This document shows positions 26,450 through 34,873 of a DNA stretch of 64,000 nt, piece by piece. Source of the stretch: Solirubrobacter ginsenosidimutans (GTDB taxonomy: Bacteria > Actinomycetota > Thermoleophilia > Solirubrobacterales > Solirubrobacteraceae); the NCBI RefSeq assembly GCF_027587205.1, contig NZ_JAPDOD010000002.1:444467-508466 (forward strand), in the 5' to 3' direction. The notes under the pieces were generated by a model. It was given only the letters and a program-made list of their open reading frames with translations. It was not told where the DNA came from and searched no databases. The first letter of the stretch is position 1. Every line of letters starts with the position of its first letter. The position numbers and the translations under genes were made by a program.

Positions 26450-28153
26450 GTGCAGGACCTCCGCGAGTTCATCGAAGCTGCCCGCGGCGAACGAGACGCC
26501 GACCTGTTGCTGCGTGGCGGCCGTGTGGTGAACGTGTTCACGCACGAGATCGTCGAGACCGCGGTCGCGCTGCGTGGCGACCGCATCGTCGGGTTCGGCG
26601 AGCGGCCCGCGGGGGAGGTGATCGACGTCGGCGGCCGGTACGTGTGCCCGGGGTTGATCGACGCGCACGTACACATCGAGATCTCGATGCTGCCGCCGCA
26701 TCGTTTCGCCGACGCCGTCCTGCCGCACGGCGTCACATCGGTGGTGTGTGATCCGCACGAGATCGCGAACGTCCTGGGGCTCGACGGGGTTCGCTACATG
26801 CTGGACGTCAGCGAAGGCCTGGATCTATCGGTGCTCGTGATGGCGCCTTCCTGCGTCCCGACGTCGTCGATGGAGACATCCGGCGCAGCGCTCGGCGCTG
26901 AAGACCTCATCACCCTGGCTGAGCATCCGCGAGTCCTCGGCCTCGCCGAGGTGATGAACTTCCCCGGCGTCCTCGCCGGCAGTGACGACGTGTTGGACAA
27001 GCTGCACGAATTCGCCGGGCGGCCGGTGGACGGGCACGTTCCCGGTTTGACCGGTCCGGACCTCCAAGCGTACGTCGGCGCCGGAATCTCCAGCGATCAT
27101 GAGTCAGTCGCGGCGGAGGAGGCGCGCGAGAAGCTGCGGTTGGGCATGACGGTGTTCCTGCGCGAGGCCTCCAACGCGCGCAACCTGCTCGCGCTGCTGC
27201 CGGTCATCGACGTGCACACCGCGCGCAGGTGCGCGTTCGCGACCGACGATCGCGTGCCGGGCGAGCTGTTGCGTGACGGATCGGTGGACGCGCTCGTGCG
27301 ACTCGCCGTCCGCGGCGGCCTCGACCCAGTCACCGCGATCACGATGGCGACGCTCAATCCGGCGGAGCACTACGGGCTGCGTGACCGCGGAGCGGTGGCG
27401 CCCGGGCGGCGCGCCGACCTGTTCGTCACCTCTGATCTGCATACGTTGCCGGTCGAGCTCGTGATCGCCGGCGGCCGTGTCGTCGCACGCGACGGGCGCC
27501 GGCTGCGCGACAGCGTCGCATCCCCCGCGACGCTTCCCGACACCTTCCACGTCGCATGGCCGCCCGACCTGCGACTCGTCGCGCGAGCACGCCGGGCGCG
27601 CGTGATCGGCATCGTCGAGGACCAACTCTTGACCACGGCTCACGTGGAGGACGTCCGCGTCCAGGACGGCATCGCCGTAGCCGATCCGGACCGGGACATG
27701 CTGCGCCTGAGCGTCATCGAGCGCCACCGTGCGACCGGTAACGTCGGCATGGGGTTCGTGCGCGGCTTCGGCCTTCAACGGGGCGCGATGGCATCGAGCG
27801 TCGCGAACGACTGCCACAACATCATCGTCGTAGCCGCCGACGATGACGACGGCCTCGCCGCCGCGCGCGCGGTCGCCGACATGGCCGGCGGGATCGCGGT
27901 GGTCGAAGGCGGCGAACTGCGGGCGGTCCTTGCATTGCCGCTCGCCGGCCTGATGGCCGACGAGGCGCCCGAGCTGGTAGCCGATCAGCTCGACGCGGTC
28001 ACGACCGCGGTGCGGGAGCTCGGCTGCGCGGTGCCGGCGCCATTCATGGCCATGAGCTTCCTGGCGTTGCCCGTGATCCCGCAGCTCAAGCTCACCGACC
28101 GCGGGCTGGTAGACGTCGACACGTTCGCCTTCACCGACGTCTTCGTCGACTAG
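26450..28153 (+). CDS. ade: Adenine deaminase
   Basis: A 567-residue amidohydrolase that converts adenine to hypoxanthine plus ammonia in purine salvage, in the cytoplasm with a Mn/Fe-type metal centre. Residues 73-75 are the HxH metal ligands (DAHVHIEISM). GHVPGLTGPDL, SDHESV and CAFATDDR supply the other metal and catalytic positions, and the C-terminal domain (FGLQRGAMASSVANDCHNII) is specific to AdeC-type adenine deaminases. The length is normal. It starts at GTG 26450, directly after the shared 16-bp element; no purine genes are adjacent. Confidence 0.94.
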   Translation: MQDLREFIEAARGERDADLLLRGGRVVNVFTHEIVETAVALRGDRIVGFGERPAGEVIDVGGRYVCPGLIDAHVHIEISMLPPHRFADAVLPHGVTSVVCDPHEIANVLGLDGVRYMLDVSEGLDLSVLVMAPSCVPTSSMETSGAALGAEDLITLAEHPRVLGLAEVMNFPGVLAGSDDVLDKLHEFAGRPVDGHVPGLTGPDLQAYVGAGISSDHESVAAEEAREKLRLGMTVFLREASNARNLLALLPVIDVHTARRCAFATDDRVPGELLRDGSVDALVRLAVRGGLDPVTAITMATLNPAEHYGLRDRGAVAPGRRADLFVTSDLHTLPVELVIAGGRVVARDGRRLRDSVASPATLPDTFHVAWPPDLRLVARARRARVIGIVEDQLLTTAHVEDVRVQDGIAVADPDRDMLRLSVIERHRATGNVGMGFVRGFGLQRGAMASSVANDCHNIIVVAADDDDGLAAARAVADMAGGIAVVEGGELRAVLALPLAGLMADEAPELVADQLDAVTTAVRELGCAVPAPFMAMSFLALPVIPQLKLTDRGLVDVDTFAFTDVFVD

Positions 28154-28173
28154 CCGCCGCCCGACGATCCGGG

Positions 28174-29460
28174 TCAGGGCGGGGTCGTGGTGAGGCGAGC
28201 GTCAGACGGTCGCCTGGCCGGCAGCTGGGCCCTGATCGCTGTTCCAGCGTCCGGCGCGCTCTCGATCTGCAGCGTGCCGCCTACGGCCTCCACTCGCTCG
28301 GCGAGCCCGGCGAGACCCGAGCCGTGCGAGGCGTTCGCACCGCCCCTTCCGTCGTCGCTGACCGTGAGTTCGAGCCAGCCATCGCGGTGCTTGACGCTGA
28401 CCTCGGCCCGCGACGCATATGCATGCTTGGCGGCATTGGTCAGCGCCTCCGAGGCCACGTAGTAGACGGCCACTTCGACAGGCTCCTCGAACCGTTCGGT
28501 GTCAAGTTCGATCTTCAGGTCGACGGGAACCGCCGAACGACGCGCCAGCGAGCGAAGTGCTGGACTGAGTCCATCCTGCGCGAGGACCGCGGGAGGCAGG
28601 CCCCGCGACAACGCGCGCAGATCGTTGAGCGCATCGGTCAGCTCGGTCGCGAGGCGCGAAAGCAGGGCCCGGAGATCATCCATGTCGGGGGCCAGGTCTT
28701 CTCCGCGAGCCGCAACTCGAGCACCACGTTCACCAGTCGCTGCTGAGCGCCGTCGTGAAGGTCGCGTTCGAAGCGTCGGCGCGCCTCTTCTCCGGCGCGC
28801 ACCATCCGTGCTCGCGATTCCGCGAGATCGCGGTCGAAGTCTCGTTGGGCCCGCGCTCGCCGCGCCGCGATGACACTGAGCGCACCGGCCAGCGTGGCGA
28901 GCACAAGGCCGCCGGCGAGAATGATCCATGGCAGGAAGGCGCCCGCCCCGCGCGCCGATTGCATCGGCATGGCCACCGCAAATTCCCGTCCGGCGACCAT
29001 GAACTCCTCGCGAACGGTGTGCCCGTCGTCTTGCAACGAACCTCCGGTGGGAGGGAACCGCAGGCCCGCAGGGTTCCTCGCAGCCGCGCGCAGCGTCGCC
29101 TCAGACACGAAGACGGCCACGGCTCCGGGGCGCAGCACCCGGTCGATCACATTGGGTGCCGGCGCGATCAGGAACAAGCCGCGCGTCCCGTCTTTGCGCG
29201 CTGCGAGCGGCGTGGCACCGACGCCACCGGGCCGAATCGCGTGGCCCAACGCCGCGACGACTCCGAGCTCACGGCTCAGATCGACGCGGCGAGTCCATCG
29301 GTGGGAGACCGGACACGAGCGTTGCCGGCAGGTAGGACGGGCCTGACGGCGCGGGCGTGCGCCGTTGTTCGGGTGCCACGATTGGGCGGCCAATACGCCG
29401 CTCGTACTCCGCGCGGTCGGCGGCTCGGACTTCCTCAGGCCACGCGGCGGCCGGGAGGTC
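28174..29460 (-). pseudogene. CHASE-domain histidine kinase broken by two frameshifts and an N-terminal deletion
   Basis: Homology to a sensor kinase runs continuously through three reading frames. Frame a (about 29460-29297) has CHASE-domain sequence (EEVRAADRAEYERRIGRPIV... to LVSGLPPMDSPR). Frame b (about 29297-28690) continues VDLSRELGVVAALGHAI, the membrane helix (FLPWIILAGGLVLATLAG), a coiled coil and the HisKA_3 box ERDLHDGAQQR. Frame c (about 28690-28174) has MDDLRALLSRLATELTDAL, the N-box EALTNAAKHA and SDDGRGG. The b/c shift falls at a run of five C; six would restore the frame. The N-terminal membrane helix and the start of CHASE are gone, replaced by an LLM oxidoreductase fragment. 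Non-functional as a kinase unless the frameshifts are sequence errors. Confidence 0.8.
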
Positions 29461-29671
29461 GACGGCCGATTACCACGGTGGTCATCAGCTCGACCCGCTC
29501 GGTCACCGCCGCCGCCGCCAGCGCGAGCAGCGGATCGAACGAGTCGTAGACGATCCGGTCGATCGCCGCGAGGCTCGCGAAGCCGGCCCTCTCCGCGCGC
29601 GTCGCCCACTCGGTGATGAGCGCTCCCGTGCATCCCGGAACCGCGTTCGGGAGACCGATCCCGATCCTCAT
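29435..29671 (-). pseudogene. N-terminal fragment of an LLM-class flavin-dependent oxidoreductase
   Basis: The 78-residue frame starts like a luciferase-like monooxygenase (MRIGIGLPNAVPG..., then AAIDRIVYDSFDP and VERVELMTTVVIG) but loses homology after about residue 70, where CHASE-kinase sequence begins in another frame; it stops at TGA 29435. The family needs about 280-340 residues, so this is a truncated relic created by a deletion with its end-point near 29460. Confidence 0.75.
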
Positions 29672-29792
29672 CCGTCCACGCTATGACCAGCCACCGCCTC
29701 CGGCCTCATTCCCAGGGACACCGGAGGCAGCCCCGCAGGACAGTCAAGCGTCGCTGATGCGGTCGGAGATACGCCTTCCGAAACACTGGCCA

Positions 29793-29808
29793 CGGTGGTT
29801 TACTCGCG
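29793..29808 (+). repeat. 16-bp element shared with the upstream region of ade (copy 2)
   Basis: Perfect second copy of the 16-mer at 26429-26444, again ending 5 bp before a start codon (ATG 29814). Confidence 0.5.
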
Positions 29809-29813
29809 AGGCG

Positions 29814-31289
29814 ATGACTAACGGGGGCACCCGGTCGGGCCAGCTGCGGCGGCGGTCATGGAGCGCCGCCGACGTGCAGGAGGCGCTCGTCATCAGCGGG
29901 CAGATTCCGCTGTGGCTGGTGGACGGCGACGACCGCATCGCGTTCGTCAACGAGGCGGCCGTCCGGTTGCTCGGCTATCACTCCGACGACGAGCTGATCG
30001 GCCGTCCGAGCCACGACACGGTGCACTGGAAGCACCCGGACGGGTCGCCGTTTCCGGCTGAGGACTGCCCGATCACGCACGCCACGCGGCGCGGCGAGCC
30101 TGTGGTGATCGAGCGCGACTGGTGGGTTCGCAAGGACGGCAGCATGCTGCCGATCTCCATCCACTGCGTCCAGATGGAGATCGACGGCCGGATGGGGACG
30201 GCGATGACGTTCCACGACCAGACCGCGAGCGTGCAGGCGGAGAATGAGCGTCGAGCGCTCGAGGTCCAGCGCGCGCGACTCGCCGAGGTCCGGGCTTCGC
30301 GGACCAGGATTGTCGAGGCCGGCGACGCGCAGCGCCGTCGCGTGGTCCGGGACCTGCACGACGGCGCACAGGCGAGTCTCGTGCGCGTTGTGCTGGCACT
30401 GCGGATCGCACTCGACGGCGGTGGCGTTTCCGGCGAGGTGCGACCAATGGTCGACGAGGCACTCGAGAACGCGGGCTCGGCGATCGACGAGCTGCGCGAG
30501 CTGGCGCACGGGATTCATCCCGCGGCGCTGACGCAGCACGGCCTCGCGAGCGCGATCGAAGGCCTGGCGGAACGTGCGCCCGTGCCGGTGGTGGTCGAGA
30601 TCCCGCGGGAGCGGTACGCGGACTCCGTGGAATCGGCCGCCTATTTCGTGGCTTCCGAGGCACTCACGAACGTGGCGAAGTACGCGCGGGCGTCAACCGC
30701 GCGCGTGACGCTGACCGACACGGACAGCCAGCTCGTCCTGACCGTCGACGACGACGGCGTGGGCGGCGCGCGACCCTCCGCCGGCGGCGGCCTTGCCGGG
30801 CTCGCCGATCGCGTCGCAGCGGTCGAAGGAACGATTCACCTGACCAGCGACCCCGGCGAGGGGACGCACATCCGCGTCGAGATCCCGTTGACGCCGGCGC
30901 CGGAGTCAGCCGCGACGGCGGGCGACGATTCGCGTAGCGAGGCATCGGTGCTGATCGTCGACGACGACGCCAAATTCCGGGCGCTTGCCGGGATCATGCT
31001 TCGCTCGCGAGGCTTCGAGATCCTCGGTGAGAGCAGTGACGCGGCCTCGGCCGTCGCGATGGCCGTGGAGCACCGTCCCACGGCGATCGTGCTCGATCTC
31101 AACCTACCCGACCACGACGGATTCTGGGTCGCCCAGCGGCTCAACGAGGCGGGTGTCGGCGCGCGAATACTGCTCACCTCGTCAATGGCGACGGATGTCT
31201 TGCCGAGCGCACTTGACCGGCACGGGATCGTCGCCTTCATCTCCAAAGCCGAGCTTCCCACCACCGACCTCTCCGCCCTCCTGCGCTAG
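29814..31289 (+). CDS. Soluble PAS sensor kinase (HisKA_3) with C-terminal receiver
   Basis: A 491-residue cytosolic hybrid kinase. A PAS domain (about residues 20-145: PLWLVDGDDRIAFVNEAAVR...) leads through a coiled coil to the HisKA_3 box RRRVVRDLHDGAQ (His182). HATPase_c follows (ESAAYFVASEALTNVAKYA, DDDGVGG, GGGLAGLADRV), then a receiver domain (about 376-491) with DDD at 383-385 and phospho-acceptor Asp428 in VLDLNLPDHDG. There is no DNA-binding output, so phosphorelay to another protein is expected. ATG 29814 fits the PAS start; no membrane segment is seen. It resembles in architecture the dead kinase next door, so it may have replaced it. Confidence 0.9.
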   Translation: MTNGGTRSGQLRRRSWSAADVQEALVISGQIPLWLVDGDDRIAFVNEAAVRLLGYHSDDELIGRPSHDTVHWKHPDGSPFPAEDCPITHATRRGEPVVIERDWWVRKDGSMLPISIHCVQMEIDGRMGTAMTFHDQTASVQAENERRALEVQRARLAEVRASRTRIVEAGDAQRRRVVRDLHDGAQASLVRVVLALRIALDGGGVSGEVRPMVDEALENAGSAIDELRELAHGIHPAALTQHGLASAIEGLAERAPVPVVVEIPRERYADSVESAAYFVASEALTNVAKYARASTARVTLTDTDSQLVLTVDDDGVGGARPSAGGGLAGLADRVAAVEGTIHLTSDPGEGTHIRVEIPLTPAPESAATAGDDSRSEASVLIVDDDAKFRALAGIMLRSRGFEILGESSDAASAVAMAVEHRPTAIVLDLNLPDHDGFWVAQRLNEAGVGARILLTSSMATDVLPSALDRHGIVAFISKAELPTTDLSALLR

Positions 31290-31415
31290 GAGCGCGAGCC
31301 AGATCCAAACAGCAAGCCTCAAGGGAGCAGCGTTGGCTTTGGCGCCGTGCCGAAACCGGAAGTCAGGTCAGGGGTACGTCGTGCAGTGCGCGTTGTGTTC
31401 CGCCGAAGCGGCATC

Positions 31416-32384
31416 TCACCCAACGTTCAGCTTCGCCTTGATGAGATCCGCGAGCTGCTCGGTCGCCGCATGACACGCTCGCGAGTAGCGAGTGAACTGT
31501 GGAAACCCATGGGTCAGATCGGGGTTGTGCACGTAGCTGATGTCGTTGCCGGCCGCCGCCAGTCGCCGGGCGTACTCGTGCCCGACGTCGCGCAGCGGGT
31601 CATATCCGTTGGTCACCAGGATCGTCGGCGGCAGATCGGCGTGTGACTCGGCATTCAGCGGCGTGACGTACGGGTGTCGACCGTCGTCGGAGTTCTTGAG
31701 CAGGTTGCGCACCATCTCGTAGATGCCATTGGTCTCCAGGTAGAGCCCGGTCCGGTTCTCGCTCCCGGAGAGCGTGTCGCCGGGGAACGCGGCCTCGGGG
31801 AACAGCGGAACCTGGAGCGCCAGCCGCGGGCCATGCTCGTCGCGCAGCTTGAGCGCGATCACACAGGTCATGTTGCCACCGGCCGAGTCGCCACCGAGCG
31901 CGATCCTGGCCGGGTCGACGTGCTCGTCTTCGGCGTGTTCGAACAGCCACCGGACGAAGAACTCGATCTCGTCGATCTGCGTCGGGTACTTCGCCTCGGG
32001 TGCCAGCTGGTAGTCGACCGCGTAGGTGAGAATGCCGGCGCGCTCGGCGATCAGCCGCATCGGCACCTCGAACTCGTCGAGCGTGCCGTACGTGAAGCCG
32101 CCGCCATGGATGTAGACCAGCGCCGCGCTCGGATCGCGGCTCGGCCGGGTGGGGGTGTGGCGACGCACCGTCAGCGATCCGTGCGGCCCCGGGAGGATCA
32201 GTGTGTCGACCGCGCCGATCTCCGGCCACGGTCCCTCGCCCAGGACGGCGTGGTCCCGCCGCCCTTGCGCGATCGAGACGTCCGCGCCGAGGGTGGGACC
32301 GTGCGGCAGCCACGCCTCCAGTTCGGGATCGAGCGTCCCGCGTCCTACCGATTCCGGGATCGAGTGGCGGTCATAGACGGTCAT
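31416..32384 (-). CDS. Alpha/beta-hydrolase, HSL (hormone-sensitive-lipase-like) esterase
   Basis: A 322-residue esterase of lipase family IV. The oxyanion-hole motif is YIHGGGF (about residue 91), the nucleophile is GDSAGGN (Ser near 170), the acid lies in NGYDPLRDVG, and the catalytic His is in LTHGFPQF near the C-terminus. Such enzymes hydrolyse short-chain acyl or aryl esters in the cytosol. ATG 32384 starts MTVYDRHSIP with conserved-looking sequence; the upstream in-frame extension has no homology. The 337 bp to the left end of the integrated element contain only the displaced tRNA terminator. Confidence 0.9.
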   Translation of the reverse strand: MTVYDRHSIPESVGRGTLDPELEAWLPHGPTLGADVSIAQGRRDHAVLGEGPWPEIGAVDTLILPGPHGSLTVRRHTPTRPSRDPSAALVYIHGGGFTYGTLDEFEVPMRLIAERAGILTYAVDYQLAPEAKYPTQIDEIEFFVRWLFEHAEDEHVDPARIALGGDSAGGNMTCVIALKLRDEHGPRLALQVPLFPEAAFPGDTLSGSENRTGLYLETNGIYEMVRNLLKNSDDGRHPYVTPLNAESHADLPPTILVTNGYDPLRDVGHEYARRLAAAGNDISYVHNPDLTHGFPQFTRYSRACHAATEQLADLIKAKLNVG

Positions 32385-32685
32385 GGCAAGGCCTCGTGGG
32401 ATGGCGTGCGCCGCGCGGGGGGTAGTGGCTGACCGTACGACCGTCTGTACGGAAGGCGCCCTTGCCGTCCGGCGTGTCCACCCGGTCGGGCGAACTCGAC
32501 AGCTTGGTGGCGACGCCCTTTCGCTCACCGGCTGCTCCTTCCATCTGACGGGAGCACTCGGGCCGGCTGAAGCGCTGACTGCTCCTATCCGTGCCGTGCA
32601 GCACCGACGCGCTCGGAGGGGCGTCGCCCGATCCGCTCGCGCTTTCGCACAAAGATTCGATGAACGAGAGAAAGCCCAACCAGAA

Positions 32686-32714
32686 CGAAGAAAGGCCCGC
32701 AGTCCGCAGGCCTT
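32686..32714 (-). terminator. Displaced terminator of the tRNA-Val gene
   Basis: On the minus strand a hairpin with 6-bp arms (AAGGCC at 32714-32709 and GGCCTT at 32697-32692) is followed by the T-rich TCTTCGTTC. It lies 7 bp beyond the left 44-bp att repeat, where the tRNA-Val transcript would have ended before the 9-kb element was inserted. Confidence 0.55.
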
Positions 32715-32721
32715 CCGTTCC

Positions 32722-32765
32722 ATGGGCGCGGCGGGTTTCGAACCTGCGACCTCTCGCGTGTGAAG
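32722..32765. repeat. attL, 44-bp direct repeat (tRNA-Val 3' part)
   Basis: Identical base for base to 41779-41822. It covers the acceptor 3' strand, T arm, variable loop and part of the anticodon stem of tRNA-Val, plus one base beyond the discriminator. The copy here is a tRNA fragment without a 5' half, so it is the chromosomal remnant at the distal end of the element. Confidence 0.92.
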
Positions 32766-33308
32766 GGAAGAAGAGGGTTCGCGCCGCGCGCAATCGGCGC
32801 AGCACCGCGGTTCATCGGGTCCTAGCGGCTCGATCACCGCGGTGCTTCCCGCCTGCTCGGGCACGTTGTGGGCACGGCCGACCCCTCGGCTCTCGGGGGC
32901 ATCGCCCCCATACCCGGCCATCAGCGGAGCGACGCGGTGGCCGTCAAGATGGAGTCCGTCAGGACCGGGCGAAGCCCGTCGCGAAGCGATCCTCTTGACG
33001 GACGCCGTGGCGCGGAGCTACACGAGCTCGCCCTCGTCGACCGCCGCGATCGCGCACTGATCTCCTCGAGCTCCTGGTCGCCGGTGGTGTTGGCCGGCGA
33101 GCACGGCGAGCGAAGCGAGCCGCGCGCAGCCGGCCGCGGCCGAAGGCCGCCTTGACGTGGTAGAGGATCTCGTTACGGACGCCGGAGACGGTTCGCGCGC
33201 GGCGAGTTGTCGCGCGCGTGGGCCTGTCTTGCGTGGGCCCGTCATGGAGTGCGGGCAAACGTACATGATGGGCACTGCGTCGCTAGGCTCACCGATAGGA
33301 ATCGAGCC
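32766..33308. other. Hairpin-rich non-coding left end of the element
   Basis: No convincing gene lies in these 543 bp. Instead there are several inverted repeats: 11-bp arms AGCACCGCGGT/ACCGCGGTGCT (32801-32846), 9-bp arms CCGTCAAGA/TCTTGACGG (32941-33001) enclosing GAA-loop hairpins (CGGGC-GAA-GCCCG at 32966-32978 and TCGC-GAA-GCGA at 32979-32989), and GCGGCC-GAA-GGCCGC at 33136-33150. The position suggests integrase arm sites, a plasmid-type replication origin or transfer locus, or structured RNA. Confidence 0.45.
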
Positions 33309-34163
33309 TTGGAAGCAATCGGACAGATCCGCGATCTTGTGACCTTTGAGCGTCCGCCGCTCAACGAGGTCTACCTGTCCGTTCAGTTTGCGACCGACGT
33401 GTCGGACGAGGCTGTGGCCCTTGCCGAGTTCTGGCCTCTCATTCGTGCGGACTTCCCAACGCTTGAACGGCATCCAGCGCTGCCGCCCGTGGAGGAGACG
33501 TTCGATGTTCCGCCGAAGGTCGGTCCGCCCAACCTTCCGTTTCGGATCGGTACCGGTGCGATGCCCCAGAGATATTGGTTTGTCTCTGCTGATTCGACGA
33601 GGTTGGTTCAAGTCCAACCGGATCGGTTTCTCTTTAACTGGCGTCGAGTGCGTCCCGACGACGAGTATCCGCGCTTTCGAGCCTTGGTCCCGGAGTTCGA
33701 GCGCCTATTCGAAGCGTTCGTCCAAGTGCTGTCCGCAGACCAGAGGAAGGCGGCGACGGCCGCCTGGGCTGAGGTTGGCTACATAAACCACGTGGATGCC
33801 CCCGACGAACTTCGTCCCGGCGGACATATCTCGCTAGATCGGATCTTCACCTTCGTCTCGAAGATCGACGCGACCGCCTTTGATCCCGTCGAGGACATGC
33901 AGCTACAAGTTCGGTCCACCATCAGAGATGATGGCGACGCTCCTCTCGGACGGATCTATCTCAGTGCGACACCGGCGTATCGCAATGCAGACCAGATGCC
34001 GATCTACGTTGTCGAACTGATTGCGCGTGGTCGTCCCGGAGGCTCAGAACCCAAGGATCTGGCCAACTTCTTTGCGCGAGGGCGAGAAATGGTGGTGGAC
34101 GCCTTCTGCAGCGTGACCACGACCGAAATGCACGACGCGTGGGGCCTGCGGACTAAGAGTTAG
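33309..34163 (+). CDS. TIGR04255-family protein (first gene of AICE cargo operon)
   Basis: A 284-residue protein of the sporadically distributed, uncharacterised TIGR04255 family. Family features are visible: the start FERPPLNEVYLSVQFATD (ALxEVxFxVxF-like), LVQVQPDRFLFNWRRVRPDD followed by EYPRF and EFERLF, a VGYINHV turn, and the end HDAWGL. TTG 33309 has an AGGA 8 bp upstream, while GTG 33339 has no ribosome-binding site, so I took the longer form. It is cytosolic, with no membrane segment and no catalytic motif that I can see. It is followed after 2 bp by the second cargo gene. Base composition is less GC-rich than in its neighbours. Confidence 0.82.
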   Translation: MEAIGQIRDLVTFERPPLNEVYLSVQFATDVSDEAVALAEFWPLIRADFPTLERHPALPPVEETFDVPPKVGPPNLPFRIGTGAMPQRYWFVSADSTRLVQVQPDRFLFNWRRVRPDDEYPRFRALVPEFERLFEAFVQVLSADQRKAATAAWAEVGYINHVDAPDELRPGGHISLDRIFTFVSKIDATAFDPVEDMQLQVRSTIRDDGDAPLGRIYLSATPAYRNADQMPIYVVELIARGRPGGSEPKDLANFFARGREMVVDAFCSVTTTEMHDAWGLRTKS

Positions 34164-34165
34164 TC

Positions 34166-34873
34166 ATGGCGGTCGCCCCCGGCAAGACCATTCAGCCAGC
34201 GCGAGCGCAGCCTTCGGCAAGTGCCCCCCGCGCCGACGAGTTTCACATGGTCCGACTGTGGCGCCCGGGTGTGCGGCCGTACGAGGATCTCCGCACGTTC
34301 CGATACGAGACTGGTGTCGGGGCCGTCGGAAGCGCGGGCATCGTGGGCGCGATGCCTCGGGCTATCGACGCGTGGGGTTACCCGGGTTCCTGTTGGGTCG
34401 AGCGCGGTCCGATGTCCTCTGAGTACTCGGTGATGCTCTTCGATCCAGCCTCGATTCGCCCAGCAAACGCGATGTCGGTGATCGAGACGTACGGAACGCC
34501 CGTCGCTGGACCGGCTTGGCGGCGGACAACGTCGGAACGGCTTTCGAATCTCCTTGGGTTGCCCGACGACTGGGACAGCAACGGTTCGGGCGCGCCGTCG
34601 CTAATGGCAGCTATCGAGGCATTGTCGCTACTCGAGCGAGTTCTCGGCAGCGATGCCGTTGCGCCCTCAGTCGTCCCGTTGAGCGACGGCGGTGTGCAAC
34701 TCGAGTGGCACCGACGGGGGACCGATGTTGAGGTGATTCTCGGGCCCGTCGACGATCGCGGGATCTTTGTCGAGGACACAAATGGCGTGTGGGAGGGGTC
34801 CGTCGATGATTCGTCGGATGTCGTTGAACTTGCTCGACGGTTGACCGATGTCGCTGCTGCTGCGGCCGGATGA
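34166..34873 (+). CDS. Second cargo gene: unknown protein with LPxxWDSxG motif
   Basis: A 235-residue soluble protein. The N-terminal 90 residues are unremarkable. The C-terminal half has LLGLPDDWDSNGSGAPSLMA, a helix, then PSVVPLSDGGVQLEWHRRGT followed by DVEVILG, a conserved-looking strand pair. I have a general recollection of this LPxxWDxxGxxxPS...PSIVPxxDGGVxLEW pattern in proteins encoded beside TIGR04255 genes, but I cannot verify it here. The spacing (2 bp after gene one, 4-bp ATGA overlap with gene three) implies one operon and fixed stoichiometry. Confidence 0.75.
   Translation: MAVAPGKTIQPARAQPSASAPRADEFHMVRLWRPGVRPYEDLRTFRYETGVGAVGSAGIVGAMPRAIDAWGYPGSCWVERGPMSSEYSVMLFDPASIRPANAMSVIETYGTPVAGPAWRRTTSERLSNLLGLPDDWDSNGSGAPSLMAAIEALSLLERVLGSDAVAPSVVPLSDGGVQLEWHRRGTDVEVILGPVDDRGIFVEDTNGVWEGSVDDSSDVVELARRLTDVAAAAAG

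Noticed and set aside
32722..32765. A second tRNA-Val gene
   Set aside because: Only the 3' part is present; there is no D arm or 5' acceptor strand, so it is the att duplicate.
32868..33258. Short open frames on both strands at the left end of the element
   Set aside because: Low-complexity Arg/Ser/Ala translations in a hairpin-rich stretch, without ribosome-binding sites or homology.
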